Assembly (NCBI GenBank): GCA_018067325.1
Contig: JAGPUU010000110.1
Coordinates: 1-6,781, forward strand
Source of the DNA: Amphritea sp.
GTDB taxonomy: Bacteria; Pseudomonadota; Gammaproteobacteria; Pseudomonadales; Balneatricaceae
DNA: 6,781 nt
Direction of reading: 5' to 3'
Shown: positions 1 to 5,568 of the stretch, in pieces
How the letters are laid out: each line of letters begins with the position of its first letter
Numbering within the stretch: position 1 is the first letter of the stretch
Made by a program: the position numbers and the translations under genes
The notes under the pieces: model-generated
Seen by the model: the letters and a program-made list of their open reading frames with translations, nothing else
The model's database searches: none
What the model was told of the DNA's origin: nothing

Positions 1-237
1 GGTGCTTCGCTGGCCGGAAGTGGTGGTCTTGCATTAAACAAATATCAGATTGTAATCAATTCTCAAGAAGTACCTGATTGGTTCATGAAAGAATATGAAA
101 ATGTACTTTCCTCTATGGATAATAAAGAGATGAAAGCGGCATTTGAAAAGGGTGGACTTTTCTTTACATCGAAACCATCTTCGTCAAGTGTTGATGCGTT
201 AGCTAGCTATGCTCAGTGGCAAAAACATAACAACTAA
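1..237 (+). CDS. C-terminal end of an unrecognised protein (5' truncated by window edge)
   Basis: An open frame runs from the first base to a TAA stop at 235-237, giving the last 78 residues of a protein whose start lies outside the window. The visible part begins GASLAGSGG, a Gly/Ala/Ser-rich stretch. It continues with a mixed hydrophilic segment containing VPDWFMKEYENVL and EMKAAFEKGG, then a serine run (PSSSS), and ends in WQKHNN. I see no transmembrane segment, metal motif or family signature and cannot name a function. A hand count gives about 38% G+C over bases 1-240, lower than the operon on the right, where sampled lines exceed 50%. That could mean a different origin or simply weak expression. 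No partner gene can be inferred. The reading frame itself is fairly secure because it is uninterrupted and has a plausible amino-acid composition. Confidence 0.6.
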   Translation, partial: GASLAGSGGLALNKYQIVINSQEVPDWFMKEYENVLSSMDNKEMKAAFEKGGLFFTSKPSSSSVDALASYAQWQKHNN

Positions 238-322
238 TTCAACGGAACAGATAAAGCAGGCTGTATTCTTCGTCGCAAGCTAAGCCCCATTAATTTTGCT
301 ACTAGTTTGCGCTGCTTAACTT

Positions 323-338
323 CTTTGAAAACTCAAAG
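323..338 (+). terminator. Weak hairpin, possible terminator of the leftmost gene
   Basis: CTTTGA and TCAAAG form a perfect 6-bp stem around the 4-nt loop AAAC, followed within a few bases by a T-rich stretch (TTGTTTATCT). It lies about 85 nt after the stop at 237. The stem has only two G-C pairs and the T tract is interrupted, so as an intrinsic terminator it would be poor. It may equally be chance in AT-rich spacer. Confidence 0.22.
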
Positions 339-369
339 CTTGTTTATCTAGTCTTGGCCAGTTCATCGG

Positions 370-399
370 TTTATGTTTACTTTTCGTATTCTCTATACT
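370..399 (+). promoter_or_regulatory. Possible sigma-70 promoter for the cyclotransferase-like gene
   Basis: TATACT at 394-399 matches the -10 consensus at five of six positions. TTTATG at 370-375 lies 18 nt upstream and matches the -35 consensus at only three of six. Transcription would begin near 406, leaving about a 68-nt leader before the ATG at 474. A second -10-like hexamer (TATAAG, 415-420) lacks a good -35 partner. The surrounding spacer is AT-rich, so chance matches are likely. Confidence 0.27.
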
Positions 400-473
400 G
401 ATTTTCAATGTTTCTATAAGGTCACTTTTTTGTGAGGATATTGGCTTTCTGAAGGAAATTTAAGAGATTAATT

Positions 474-980
474 ATGTTGATTAACTACTTCGCTTACGGC
501 TCAAACATGTCTGCCACCCGGTTGAGGAAAAGAGTCCCGGGTGCCTGTGTCATAGGTATCTATTTTCTTGATGGACATTCACTTCGTTTCCATAAGTCCG
601 GTCAGGATAATTCTGCAAAGTGTGACGTCTTTTATACGGGTGAAGAGGATAGGGTCTACGGTGTTCTGTTTGAAATTGATTCGGTTGAGAAACCGGACCT
701 GGACCGAGCAGAAGGGCTGGGGGTCGGTTACGGTGAAAAAGTTGTTCAACTACAGAGTGAAAGTGGTGATAGCGTTGAGGCGATCACCTATTACGCGCTG
801 CAAATTGATGATGCTCTTATGCCCTATAGCTGGTATTTGAATCATGTTGTTATCGGTGCCCGAGAGGCGAGGCTATCCCCTGACTACTTACGCAGTATCG
901 AATCAGTAAAGTCTGTGGATGACCCCGATGCCGCACGGGATGCACGAGAGCGCATGATTCACCAGACAAATACAGGCTGA
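474..980 (+). CDS. Gamma-glutamylcyclotransferase-like (GGCT/AIG2 fold) protein
   Basis: This is a 168-residue cytosolic protein of the gamma-glutamylcyclotransferase-like superfamily, whose classical members convert gamma-glutamyl-amino acids to 5-oxoproline plus the free amino acid. Family hallmarks are visible in order. The nucleotide-loop-like YFAYGSNM motif is at residues 5-12. A central FHKSGQDNSAKC segment spans about 39-50, followed by VYGVLFEI at 61-68. LDRAEG at 76-81 contains Glu80, the expected catalytic acid. YALQ and PYSWYLNHVVIGARE occupy about 107-131, ending in LSPDYLRSI. Its length fits stand-alone bacterial GGCT proteins rather than the longer ChaC enzymes. The ATG at 474 is chosen because the fold normally begins within a few residues of FAYGSNM, and purine-rich AAGAGA (462-467) serves as a modest ribosome site. 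It is monocistronic by spacing. The substrate is unknown: the fold also includes amine cyclotransferases and proteins with no assigned activity. Confidence 0.92.
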   Translation: MLINYFAYGSNMSATRLRKRVPGACVIGIYFLDGHSLRFHKSGQDNSAKCDVFYTGEEDRVYGVLFEIDSVEKPDLDRAEGLGVGYGEKVVQLQSESGDSVEAITYYALQIDDALMPYSWYLNHVVIGAREARLSPDYLRSIESVKSVDDPDAARDARERMIHQTNTG

Positions 981-1332
981 GTGACTCAAGTCTTTAACAT
1001 TAGTTAGTTGGTATCTGAATATCTTGTCACTGGTTGCACCATATCCGCTGCAAAGGATACTCAAAGAGGAAGTGAGGGATTTGAGTGATGTCGTTTTAAG
1101 GACGCCCCTGCTATAAAGTAATTAGCCTGTTATGGGTCGATAATACGCACTAAGTATCTTGTATCTGCTGTAATGATAAGCGAAAGCGATAGTTACTTAT
1201 CTCTTGCCCGACGATCTTGAGGGTCGGTTCGTCAATATCGCTGGTTATGTTGTCGTTAATGGGCATTGACCTAATGCCTCAAGTTATCAAAGATGTTTGA
1301 GTGATAAGGAATAATATGGGGAAGTCAGCTTT
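981..1332. other. 352-nt intergenic region with three consecutive inverted repeats
   Basis: No convincing gene is found here; every frame is broken by frequent stops. An imperfect dyad TGAGT-G-ACTCA (978-988) overlaps the upstream stop codon. Three inverted repeats then follow within about 105 nt. GATAAG/CTTATC is at 1175-1201 with a 14-nt loop. CCGAC/GTCGG is at 1208-1227 with a 10-nt loop. GGGCATT/AATGCCT is at 1261-1279 with a 5-nt loop and one G-T pair. No T tract follows any of them, so they do not look like intrinsic terminators. They could form a structured leader for the downstream membrane protein gene or be unrelated small dyads. A weak open stretch encoding LPDDLEGRFVNIAGYVVVNGH (1205-1270) has no ATG, and I do not call it a gene. 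Confidence 0.55.
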
Positions 1333-1336
1333 ATGA
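1316..1336 (+). CDS. Possible six-codon upstream ORF overlapping the next start codon
   Basis: ATG at 1316 opens a frame of six codons (MGKSAL) ending in TGA at 1334-1336. The stop overlaps the ATG of the PQ-loop gene at 1333 in an ATGA arrangement. It has the best Shine-Dalgarno sequence of the region, AAGGA at 1306-1310, five nt before the ATG. The downstream gene has only GGGGA (1318-1322) at about ten nt. This geometry would let ribosomes ending the short ORF re-initiate on the membrane protein. It may be chance, because six-codon ORFs are frequent. Confidence 0.3.
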   Translation: MGKSAL

Positions 1337-1923
1337 TCGATACGAGTTTTAAGCTGATGTTTAGCGGGCTGGCAATCGGTCTGACATTTGTTGCTTTTGT
1401 TCCTTATATACGTTCGATACTCAGAGGAAAGACGCGTCCCCATGTTTTTTCATGGTTTATCTGGGGAATCACAACCGTCATCGTATTTTTTGCTCAGCTT
1501 GAGGCTAACGGCGGTATCGGTGCCTGGCCTATTGGTATTTCTGGCGTTATAACTGTGGGCGTCGCCGTTCTGGCATTCTACAAACGGGCTGACATTAGTA
1601 TTACCCGGACCGATTGGCTGTTCTTTTCTGTAGCACTAGCATCGCTGCCGTTCTGGTATTTAACCTCGGACCCACTATGGACAGTAGTGCTTTTGACGGT
1701 TATCGATCTGTTAGGCTTTGGCCCGACAATTCGTAAGGCTCATGCCTTTCCTCATCAGGAAAGTCAGCTGTTTTTTCTATCGTTCATGTTACGAAATATC
1801 TTCGCTATTATGGCGTTGGAAGCCTACTCAGTCACCACTGTTCTATTTCCGCTGTCAATCGCTGCAGCCTGCACCGTCTTGTTGATACTGGTTGCCTATC
1901 GACGTCGGATTATATTGGCGTGA
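1333..1923 (+). CDS. PQ-loop/SWEET-like seven-helix membrane protein of unknown substrate
   Basis: A 196-residue, strongly hydrophobic protein with about seven predicted membrane helices, near residues 8-26, 36-57, 61-83, 93-110, 114-131, 144-162 and 165-188. Two stretches resemble each other and the PQ-loop repeat. FVPYIRSILRGKTRPHVFSWFIW (22-44) and GFGPTIRKAHAFPHQESQLF (128-147) each follow a helix and place proline before a polar residue and a basic patch. The canonical PQ dipeptide is replaced by PY and PT. The helix count and 3+1+3 layout fit the SWEET/PQ-loop plan, whose known members move sugars, amino acids or lipids. The closest conserved bacterial family, with the TRPHxxSWFIW and DLLGFxPTIRK signatures, is usually left as hypothetical membrane protein. 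Start choice: ATG 1333 precedes the first helix directly, with GGGGA at 1318-1322. Transport is inferred from fold resemblance only. Confidence 0.85.
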   Translation: MIDTSFKLMFSGLAIGLTFVAFVPYIRSILRGKTRPHVFSWFIWGITTVIVFFAQLEANGGIGAWPIGISGVITVGVAVLAFYKRADISITRTDWLFFSVALASLPFWYLTSDPLWTVVLLTVIDLLGFGPTIRKAHAFPHQESQLFFLSFMLRNIFAIMALEAYSVTTVLFPLSIAAACTVLLILVAYRRRIILA

Positions 1924-1997
1924 TAAAGGTCGTATGTTTATCTCTACTGCATCCGTTTTTAAATCATTTTCAAAGTATCTGCGCTATATTCAGTCTT

Positions 1998-2384
1998 ATG
2001 AAAAATAAGACTTTGTCCTCCATTTTGTTATCCCTGCTCACATTCTCTGTGTTTTCCTTTTCTTTATGTTCTTATGCCGGAGAGGCCGATGTGGTGGATG
2101 TGACAGTCAGTAAAAGCGGTAATGATCTCTACAGATTTCGTGTCACTGTTTTACATGAAGACAGTGGTTGGGATCATTACGCTAATAAGTGGGAGGTTCT
2201 TGATCCCCAAGGGAAAGTGCTCAGTACCCGGGTATTGCATCATCCCCATGTAGGAGAGCAGCCCTTTACCCGCAGCCTTTCAGGCGTGCGAATAGAGTCT
2301 GGAGTTAAGTCGGTGACTGTGCGTGCACACGATCTGGTTCATGGCTATGGCGGGAAACCTTTCACTATCAATTTGCCTGATTAA
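1998..2384 (+). CDS. Small exported protein with conserved His-rich motif, function unknown
   Basis: A 128-residue protein if translation starts at ATG 1998. It begins MKNKTLSSILLSLLTF and has a hydrophobic core up to about residue 22, then CSYA-GEA. That is a good Sec signal peptide with probable cleavage after Ala27, leaving about 100 mature residues in the periplasm. The mature part alternates beta-like stretches (DVVDVTVSKS, YRFRVTVLHE, SVTVRAHD), suggesting a small beta-sandwich. Histidines at 53, 60, 81, 82, 84, 111 and 115 cluster around GWDHYANKWEV, VLHHPHVGEQPFTRSL and RAHDLVHGYGG. These motifs are familiar from a conserved hypothetical family in proteobacteria, and metal binding is a reasonable guess but unproven. 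The frame extends upstream to GTG 1920, but that would bury the signal peptide. No clear ribosome site precedes 1998, so initiation may be weak. The gene sits 74 nt after the PQ-loop gene, possibly cotranscribed. Confidence 0.83.
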   Translation: MKNKTLSSILLSLLTFSVFSFSLCSYAGEADVVDVTVSKSGNDLYRFRVTVLHEDSGWDHYANKWEVLDPQGKVLSTRVLHHPHVGEQPFTRSLSGVRIESGVKSVTVRAHDLVHGYGGKPFTINLPD

Positions 2385-2432
2385 TATGTGGCAGACTAAT
2401 TGTTTCTTTTGTCCCTGTTTTGGTGATCTGTA

Positions 2433-2453
2433 TCAACTCTTGTTCAGAGTTGA
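2433..2453. repeat. Perfect 8-bp inverted repeat with 5-nt loop
   Basis: TCAACTCT and AGAGTTGA are exact reverse complements separated by TGTTC. It lies 49 nt after the stop of the His-rich protein gene and about 73 nt upstream of the proposed operon promoter. No T tract follows and the stem has three G-C pairs, so termination is doubtful. A dimeric regulator site is an alternative. A smaller dyad, CATGA/TCATG with a 5-nt loop, follows at 2487-2501. Confidence 0.45.
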
Positions 2454-2525
2454 ATCTGAGGGTTATAGTCAGTAACTCTCTGATTTCATGAGTTCTTCAT
2501 GCTTTTGTCTGCTTGTGTAGAGTCC

Positions 2526-2553
2526 TTGTTAATTATTCTGTTAGCGTTAGAAT
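2526..2553 (+). promoter_or_regulatory. Probable sigma-70 promoter of the four-gene membrane operon
   Basis: TTGTTA (2526-2531) matches the -35 consensus at four of six positions. TAGAAT (2548-2553) matches the -10 consensus at five of six, with a 16-nt spacer rich in A and T. Transcription would start near 2560, giving a leader of about 35 nt before ATG 2595. It is the best promoter-like pair I see in the window and lies just where the compact operon needs one. Confidence 0.45.
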
Positions 2554-2594
2554 GAGCTTTCCTATCTAACCGGGCGCAACAGGGACTTTTGCAA

Positions 2595-3866
2595 ATGTCG
2601 GATCAATATAAAGTTGTTTTCACAGGTAAGCTTGCAGACGATCGTGAGCTTGAAAGTATCATTGCCGCATTTTCTGAGAAGTTTAAATGCAGTGAAGCGA
2701 AAGCACGTGCATTGGTTACCTCAGGAAAAGAAACCCTGATTAAGAGTGATCTGGAAAAGACTAAAGCTGAAAAGTATAAAACGATCCTGGTCGCTATGGG
2801 TTTAGAGGTAGAACTGGTTGCACTCCAGCCGGTGGTTAAACCTTCGTTTGCTTTTGAGATGGAAGGTGAGTCTCCCGCTTCCGATGCTGAAGACTCCGCT
2901 GATGCTGCTGTATCCGCCTGTCCTAAATGTGGTTCTAAACAGGTCGTTGATGATCGTTGCCTGGATTGTAAAATCATCATTTCTAAGTACCTGGCAATAC
3001 AGGAAAGCGGGCATGCATTTACCGCTCCTACATCCAGTGACAACGCAGAAGCATCATCCGACACATCCTCTTCAGCGAGCGTTGATGACAGTGCCCCTGC
3101 TGAATCTCCTGCAAACCCCTACCAGGCCCCTGAAGCGGATCTAACGCCAGAGTATGAAGAGGGTGATCTGAGCGGGCCGGTTTCTGTATCGGCATCCAGG
3201 GGTTGGGTCTGGCTGAAAGAAGGTTTTGGTCACTTTAAGCAAAACCCGGTGGCCTGGATTGTTGCGATGATTGTCTGGGTGATTATTTCGACGGTACTGA
3301 GCTTTATTCCATTAATCGGTTCATTGGCGGTTACGCTGCTTTCTCCCGTTATCTCAGCGGGTTTTATGCTCGGATGTCGAGAGCAGGAAGAGGGTGGGGA
3401 TTTTCGTATAGGCCATCTGTTCAGTGGTTTCAGTAATAATGTTGGGCAGCTGGTGTTAGTCGGTTTGCTTTATCTGGTATCAATGATCGTTGTGGTTGTC
3501 GTTATCGCCATGTTTGCAGGCGGCGCAGCCTTCATGTTGGGCGATGGACTCAATAGTATGGGGCCGGATATGGCTTCGGCTATGATAGTACCGATACTGA
3601 TTGGCTCTCTGTTTATTTTCCCCGTTTTGATGGCCTATTGGTTTGCCCCGATTCTGGTAGCGCTTAACGATATATCAGCAATCACTGCAATGAAAATGAG
3701 CTTCAGTGCTTGTCTGAAAAATATGCTGCCGTTTTTGCTCTATGGTCTAATTATGATCCTGCTATTTATTATTGGATCGATTCCATTTGGTCTGGGGTTG
3801 TTGGTGGTGATACCTATGATTGTTGCCTCAATGTACGCTTCTTACCGTGATATTTTTTACAGCTAA
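2595..3866 (+). CDS. Zinc-ribbon and BPSS1780-type multi-domain membrane protein
   Basis: A 423-residue modular protein. Residues 4-77 (YKVVFTGKL to EVELVAL) look like a small alpha/beta domain found at the N-terminus of other gammaproteobacterial membrane proteins. Cys109, Cys112, Cys122 and Cys125 (CPKC-x9-CLDC) form a zinc-ribbon-like knuckle. An Ala/Ser/Asp-rich acidic linker (about 136-200) contains NPYQAPEADL, a motif often seen before such membrane domains. From GWVWLKEGFGHFKQNP (203-218) onward the protein is a polytopic domain with about five or six helices. ISAGFMLGCRE and HLFSGFSNNVGQL (253-286) resemble the BPSS1780 family. The soluble modules probably face the cytosol. ATG 2595 is preferred to the in-frame TTG 2589 because AGGGA (2581-2585) is nine nt from the ATG and only three from the TTG. 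It leads the operon, 11 nt ahead of the RDD gene. Its function is unknown. Confidence 0.88.
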   Translation: MSDQYKVVFTGKLADDRELESIIAAFSEKFKCSEAKARALVTSGKETLIKSDLEKTKAEKYKTILVAMGLEVELVALQPVVKPSFAFEMEGESPASDAEDSADAAVSACPKCGSKQVVDDRCLDCKIIISKYLAIQESGHAFTAPTSSDNAEASSDTSSSASVDDSAPAESPANPYQAPEADLTPEYEEGDLSGPVSVSASRGWVWLKEGFGHFKQNPVAWIVAMIVWVIISTVLSFIPLIGSLAVTLLSPVISAGFMLGCREQEEGGDFRIGHLFSGFSNNVGQLVLVGLLYLVSMIVVVVVIAMFAGGAAFMLGDGLNSMGPDMASAMIVPILIGSLFIFPVLMAYWFAPILVALNDISAITAMKMSFSACLKNMLPFLLYGLIMILLFIIGSIPFGLGLLVVIPMIVASMYASYRDIFYS

Positions 3867-3877
3867 GGCTGTAACTG

Positions 3878-4585
3878 ATGTCGGCAGAAAATGAATTGAG
3901 CCCGTTGACGGATACTGTCAGGGCTCACGAAACCCCTGAAGGTATTCGTCTTGAGCTCCGGTTAGCCGGTCCTATTGTGCGTGCCTGTGCCTGGAGCATA
4001 GACATGCTAATCAGGATTATTCTGTATGGCCTGATTGCCACTGTGTTCTCTTTCTTTGGCGGTGTGGGTACTGCGGTAATGCTGATCATGTTCTTCTTGA
4101 TTGAGTGGTTTTATCCGGTGCTCTTTGAGCTCTATAACGGCGCTTCTCCGGGAAAGAAAGCGATGGGGCTGGTGGTTATTCATGATAATGGTACACCGGT
4201 TTCCTTCTCCTCCTCATTCATCCGTAACCTATTACGTACTGCTGATTTTCTTCCTTTTTTGTATGCCGCCGGGTTGCTATCGATGCTGATGAATCGCAAC
4301 TTTCAGCGGCTTGGCGATCTGGCTGCCGGAACCTTAGTCGTGTACCGGGATAAGGAGTTGGTAAGGGTTAAGCTTCCTGAAGTAGAGGGAGTGCGTCCTC
4401 CAGTTGATCTTAGTGTGGATGAGCAGCGTGATCTGATTAGTTTTGCCGAGCGTAGTTCTCAGCTATCAGCTGAACGCCAGATTGAATTAGCTGCCCAGTT
4501 GTACTCTGTTACTGGAAAGCGTGGCGAAGCTGGCGTACGAGAAATATTGGGCTATGCGACCTGGCTGACGCGAGGGCATCGATGA
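3878..4585 (+). CDS. RDD-family membrane protein
   Basis: A 235-residue protein of the RDD family. After a short soluble start with HETPEGIRLELRLAGPIV (17-34) comes the signature helix with Arg35, Ala38 and Asp42 (RACAWSID). A second helix lies at about 65-85 (VMLIMFFLIEWFYPVLFEL). The conserved loop NGASPGKKAMGLVVI (87-101), SFIRNLLRTADFLP (113-126) and the closing NRNFQRLGDLAAGTLVV (139-155) follow. The last 75 residues are hydrophilic and helical (DEQRDLISFAERSSQLSAERQIELAAQLY). This tail is typical of the RDD proteins located beside SpoIIM-like genes and probably lies in the cytosol. AAGG at 3865-3868 is nine nt before the ATG and overlaps the end of the upstream gene. The stop overlaps the next start as ATGA. 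RDD proteins have been linked to ion or small-molecule transport in a few cases, but no substrate can be assigned here. Confidence 0.93.
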   Translation: MSAENELSPLTDTVRAHETPEGIRLELRLAGPIVRACAWSIDMLIRIILYGLIATVFSFFGGVGTAVMLIMFFLIEWFYPVLFELYNGASPGKKAMGLVVIHDNGTPVSFSSSFIRNLLRTADFLPFLYAAGLLSMLMNRNFQRLGDLAAGTLVVYRDKELVRVKLPEVEGVRPPVDLSVDEQRDLISFAERSSQLSAERQIELAAQLYSVTGKRGEAGVREILGYATWLTRGHR

Positions 4586-5568
4586 GGCAGGATCAGTTTG
4601 AACAGCGCTATCAATCTGTCTGGGACAGTTTAGAAGAGCAACTGGCGGTATTAGAAAAGTTTAGCTTTCGACGTGGATCAAACGAGCTGCCTGCGGACTT
4701 GCCTGGGCTCTATCGCCAAGCATGTAACCATTACGCATTGGCGCGGGCCAGACGATATAGCCCGCAACTGGTAGAGCTTTTGCATCGGTTGGTATTGCGA
4801 GGCCATCAACAGCTCTATACCCGTCGTGGTGCCTGGTTGTGGCGATTTATCTCCTTTGTTGCCGTTGGTTTTCCAGTCAGTCTGCGGCTGAGTATTGGTT
4901 ATTTCTGGACCGCATTAGCGCTGTTTCTGTTGCCTGCACTGCTGGTGGGGGGGCTATGTCTCGTTGATAACAATCTCATTTACAGCCTGATGAGTGATGC
5001 GGAAGTCAGCAAAATGGCTGAGATGTATCAACCGGACAATGCCCGTCCCGGGCGGACTATTGAGCGTAGTGCAGAATCTGATTTTGCTATGTTTGGCTTT
5101 TATATCTTTAACAATATTGGTATCGGCTTTCGCACCTTTGCGATGGGCATTTTAGCGGGTGTCGGGACTGTATTCACACTCTTTTACAACGGCCTTGTGA
5201 TCGGTGGCGTAGCCGGTTATCTCTCCAGCCTTGGTTATTACGATACCTTCTGGCCTTTTGTCTGCGGTCACTCCTCTTTGGAACTAACCGCTATTGTGAT
5301 TAGTGGTGCTTCTGGATTGATGTTGGGACGGGGAGTTATCACTCCGGGCCGTTACGGTCGGCTCGATGCAATACGGTTGCAGGCTGGTAGAGCCGTTCCG
5401 TTGGTGATGGGGGCGGGACTGATGCTGCTGGCGGCCGCCTTTATTGAGGCGTTCTGGTCTGCCAGCGATCTGCCTAATCTGATTAAATATCTGGCTGCCG
5501 CTGTTCTTTGGACCCTGATGATTCTCTATTTTATCTTTGCTGGCAGGGGGACAGGTGGAACTCGATAA
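4582..5568 (+). CDS. SpoIIM/DUF95-family integral membrane protein
   Basis: A 328-residue protein of the stage II sporulation protein M (DUF95) family, here in a presumably non-sporulating bacterium. The first 80 or so residues are helical and soluble (FEQRYQSVWDSLEEQLAVLEK, DLPGLYRQACNHYALARARRYS). A helix at about 104-127 is followed by an outside loop with LIYSLMSDAEVSKMAEMYQPDN (132-153). The conserved core FYIFNNIGIGFRTFAMGILAGVGT (173-196), FYNGLVIGG (201-209) and CGHSSLELTAIVISGASGL (228-246) comes next. Two further helices lie near 272-291 and 302-320. In sporulating Firmicutes SpoIIM acts with SpoIID and SpoIIP, neither of which is seen here. The family member next to RDD and MoxR genes is a separate branch with no defined role. 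GAGGG (4572-4576) lies five nt before the ATG, which overlaps the RDD stop. A run of seven G at 4947-4953 lies in-frame. Confidence 0.93.
   Translation: MRQDQFEQRYQSVWDSLEEQLAVLEKFSFRRGSNELPADLPGLYRQACNHYALARARRYSPQLVELLHRLVLRGHQQLYTRRGAWLWRFISFVAVGFPVSLRLSIGYFWTALALFLLPALLVGGLCLVDNNLIYSLMSDAEVSKMAEMYQPDNARPGRTIERSAESDFAMFGFYIFNNIGIGFRTFAMGILAGVGTVFTLFYNGLVIGGVAGYLSSLGYYDTFWPFVCGHSSLELTAIVISGASGLMLGRGVITPGRYGRLDAIRLQAGRAVPLVMGAGLMLLAAAFIEAFWSASDLPNLIKYLAAAVLWTLMILYFIFAGRGTGGTR

Noticed and set aside
237..243. ATTCAAC right after the first stop fits the integron attC R'' pattern RYYYAAC; GCTTAAC at 314-320 fits it too.
   Set aside because: Both are in the same orientation and no GTTRRRY partner with an attC-like palindromic body follows within 240 nt, so no cassette site is supported.
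1266..1294. TTGACC followed by AAAGAT as a promoter for the PQ-loop gene.
   Set aside because: The -10 candidate matches only three of six consensus bases and the -35 lies inside the 1261-1279 dyad. It is not supported well enough to list.
1920..1997. Extension of the His-rich protein to GTG 1920, adding 26 residues.
   Set aside because: It would place 26 extra residues in front of a clean Sec signal peptide beginning at ATG 1998, which is unlikely.
2018..2080. Cys24 near the end of the signal peptide as a lipoprotein site.
   Set aside because: The preceding residues FSL do not fit a lipobox, which needs a small residue before the cysteine, while SYA-GEA fits ordinary signal-peptide cleavage.
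2589..2594. TTG start two codons upstream of the zinc-ribbon protein.
   Set aside because: The AGGGA ribosome site is only three nt from TTG 2589 but nine nt from ATG 2595.
2603..3064. Long antisense open frame, 153 codons.
   Set aside because: It lies wholly opposite the zinc-ribbon gene, has low-complexity Ser/Ala composition mirroring the linker codons, and shows no family features.
4947..4953. Run of seven G inside the SpoIIM-like gene as a possible phase-variation tract.
   Set aside because: It is short, encodes Val-Gly-Gly in a membrane helix, and the gene is intact. Phase variation is not typical for this family.
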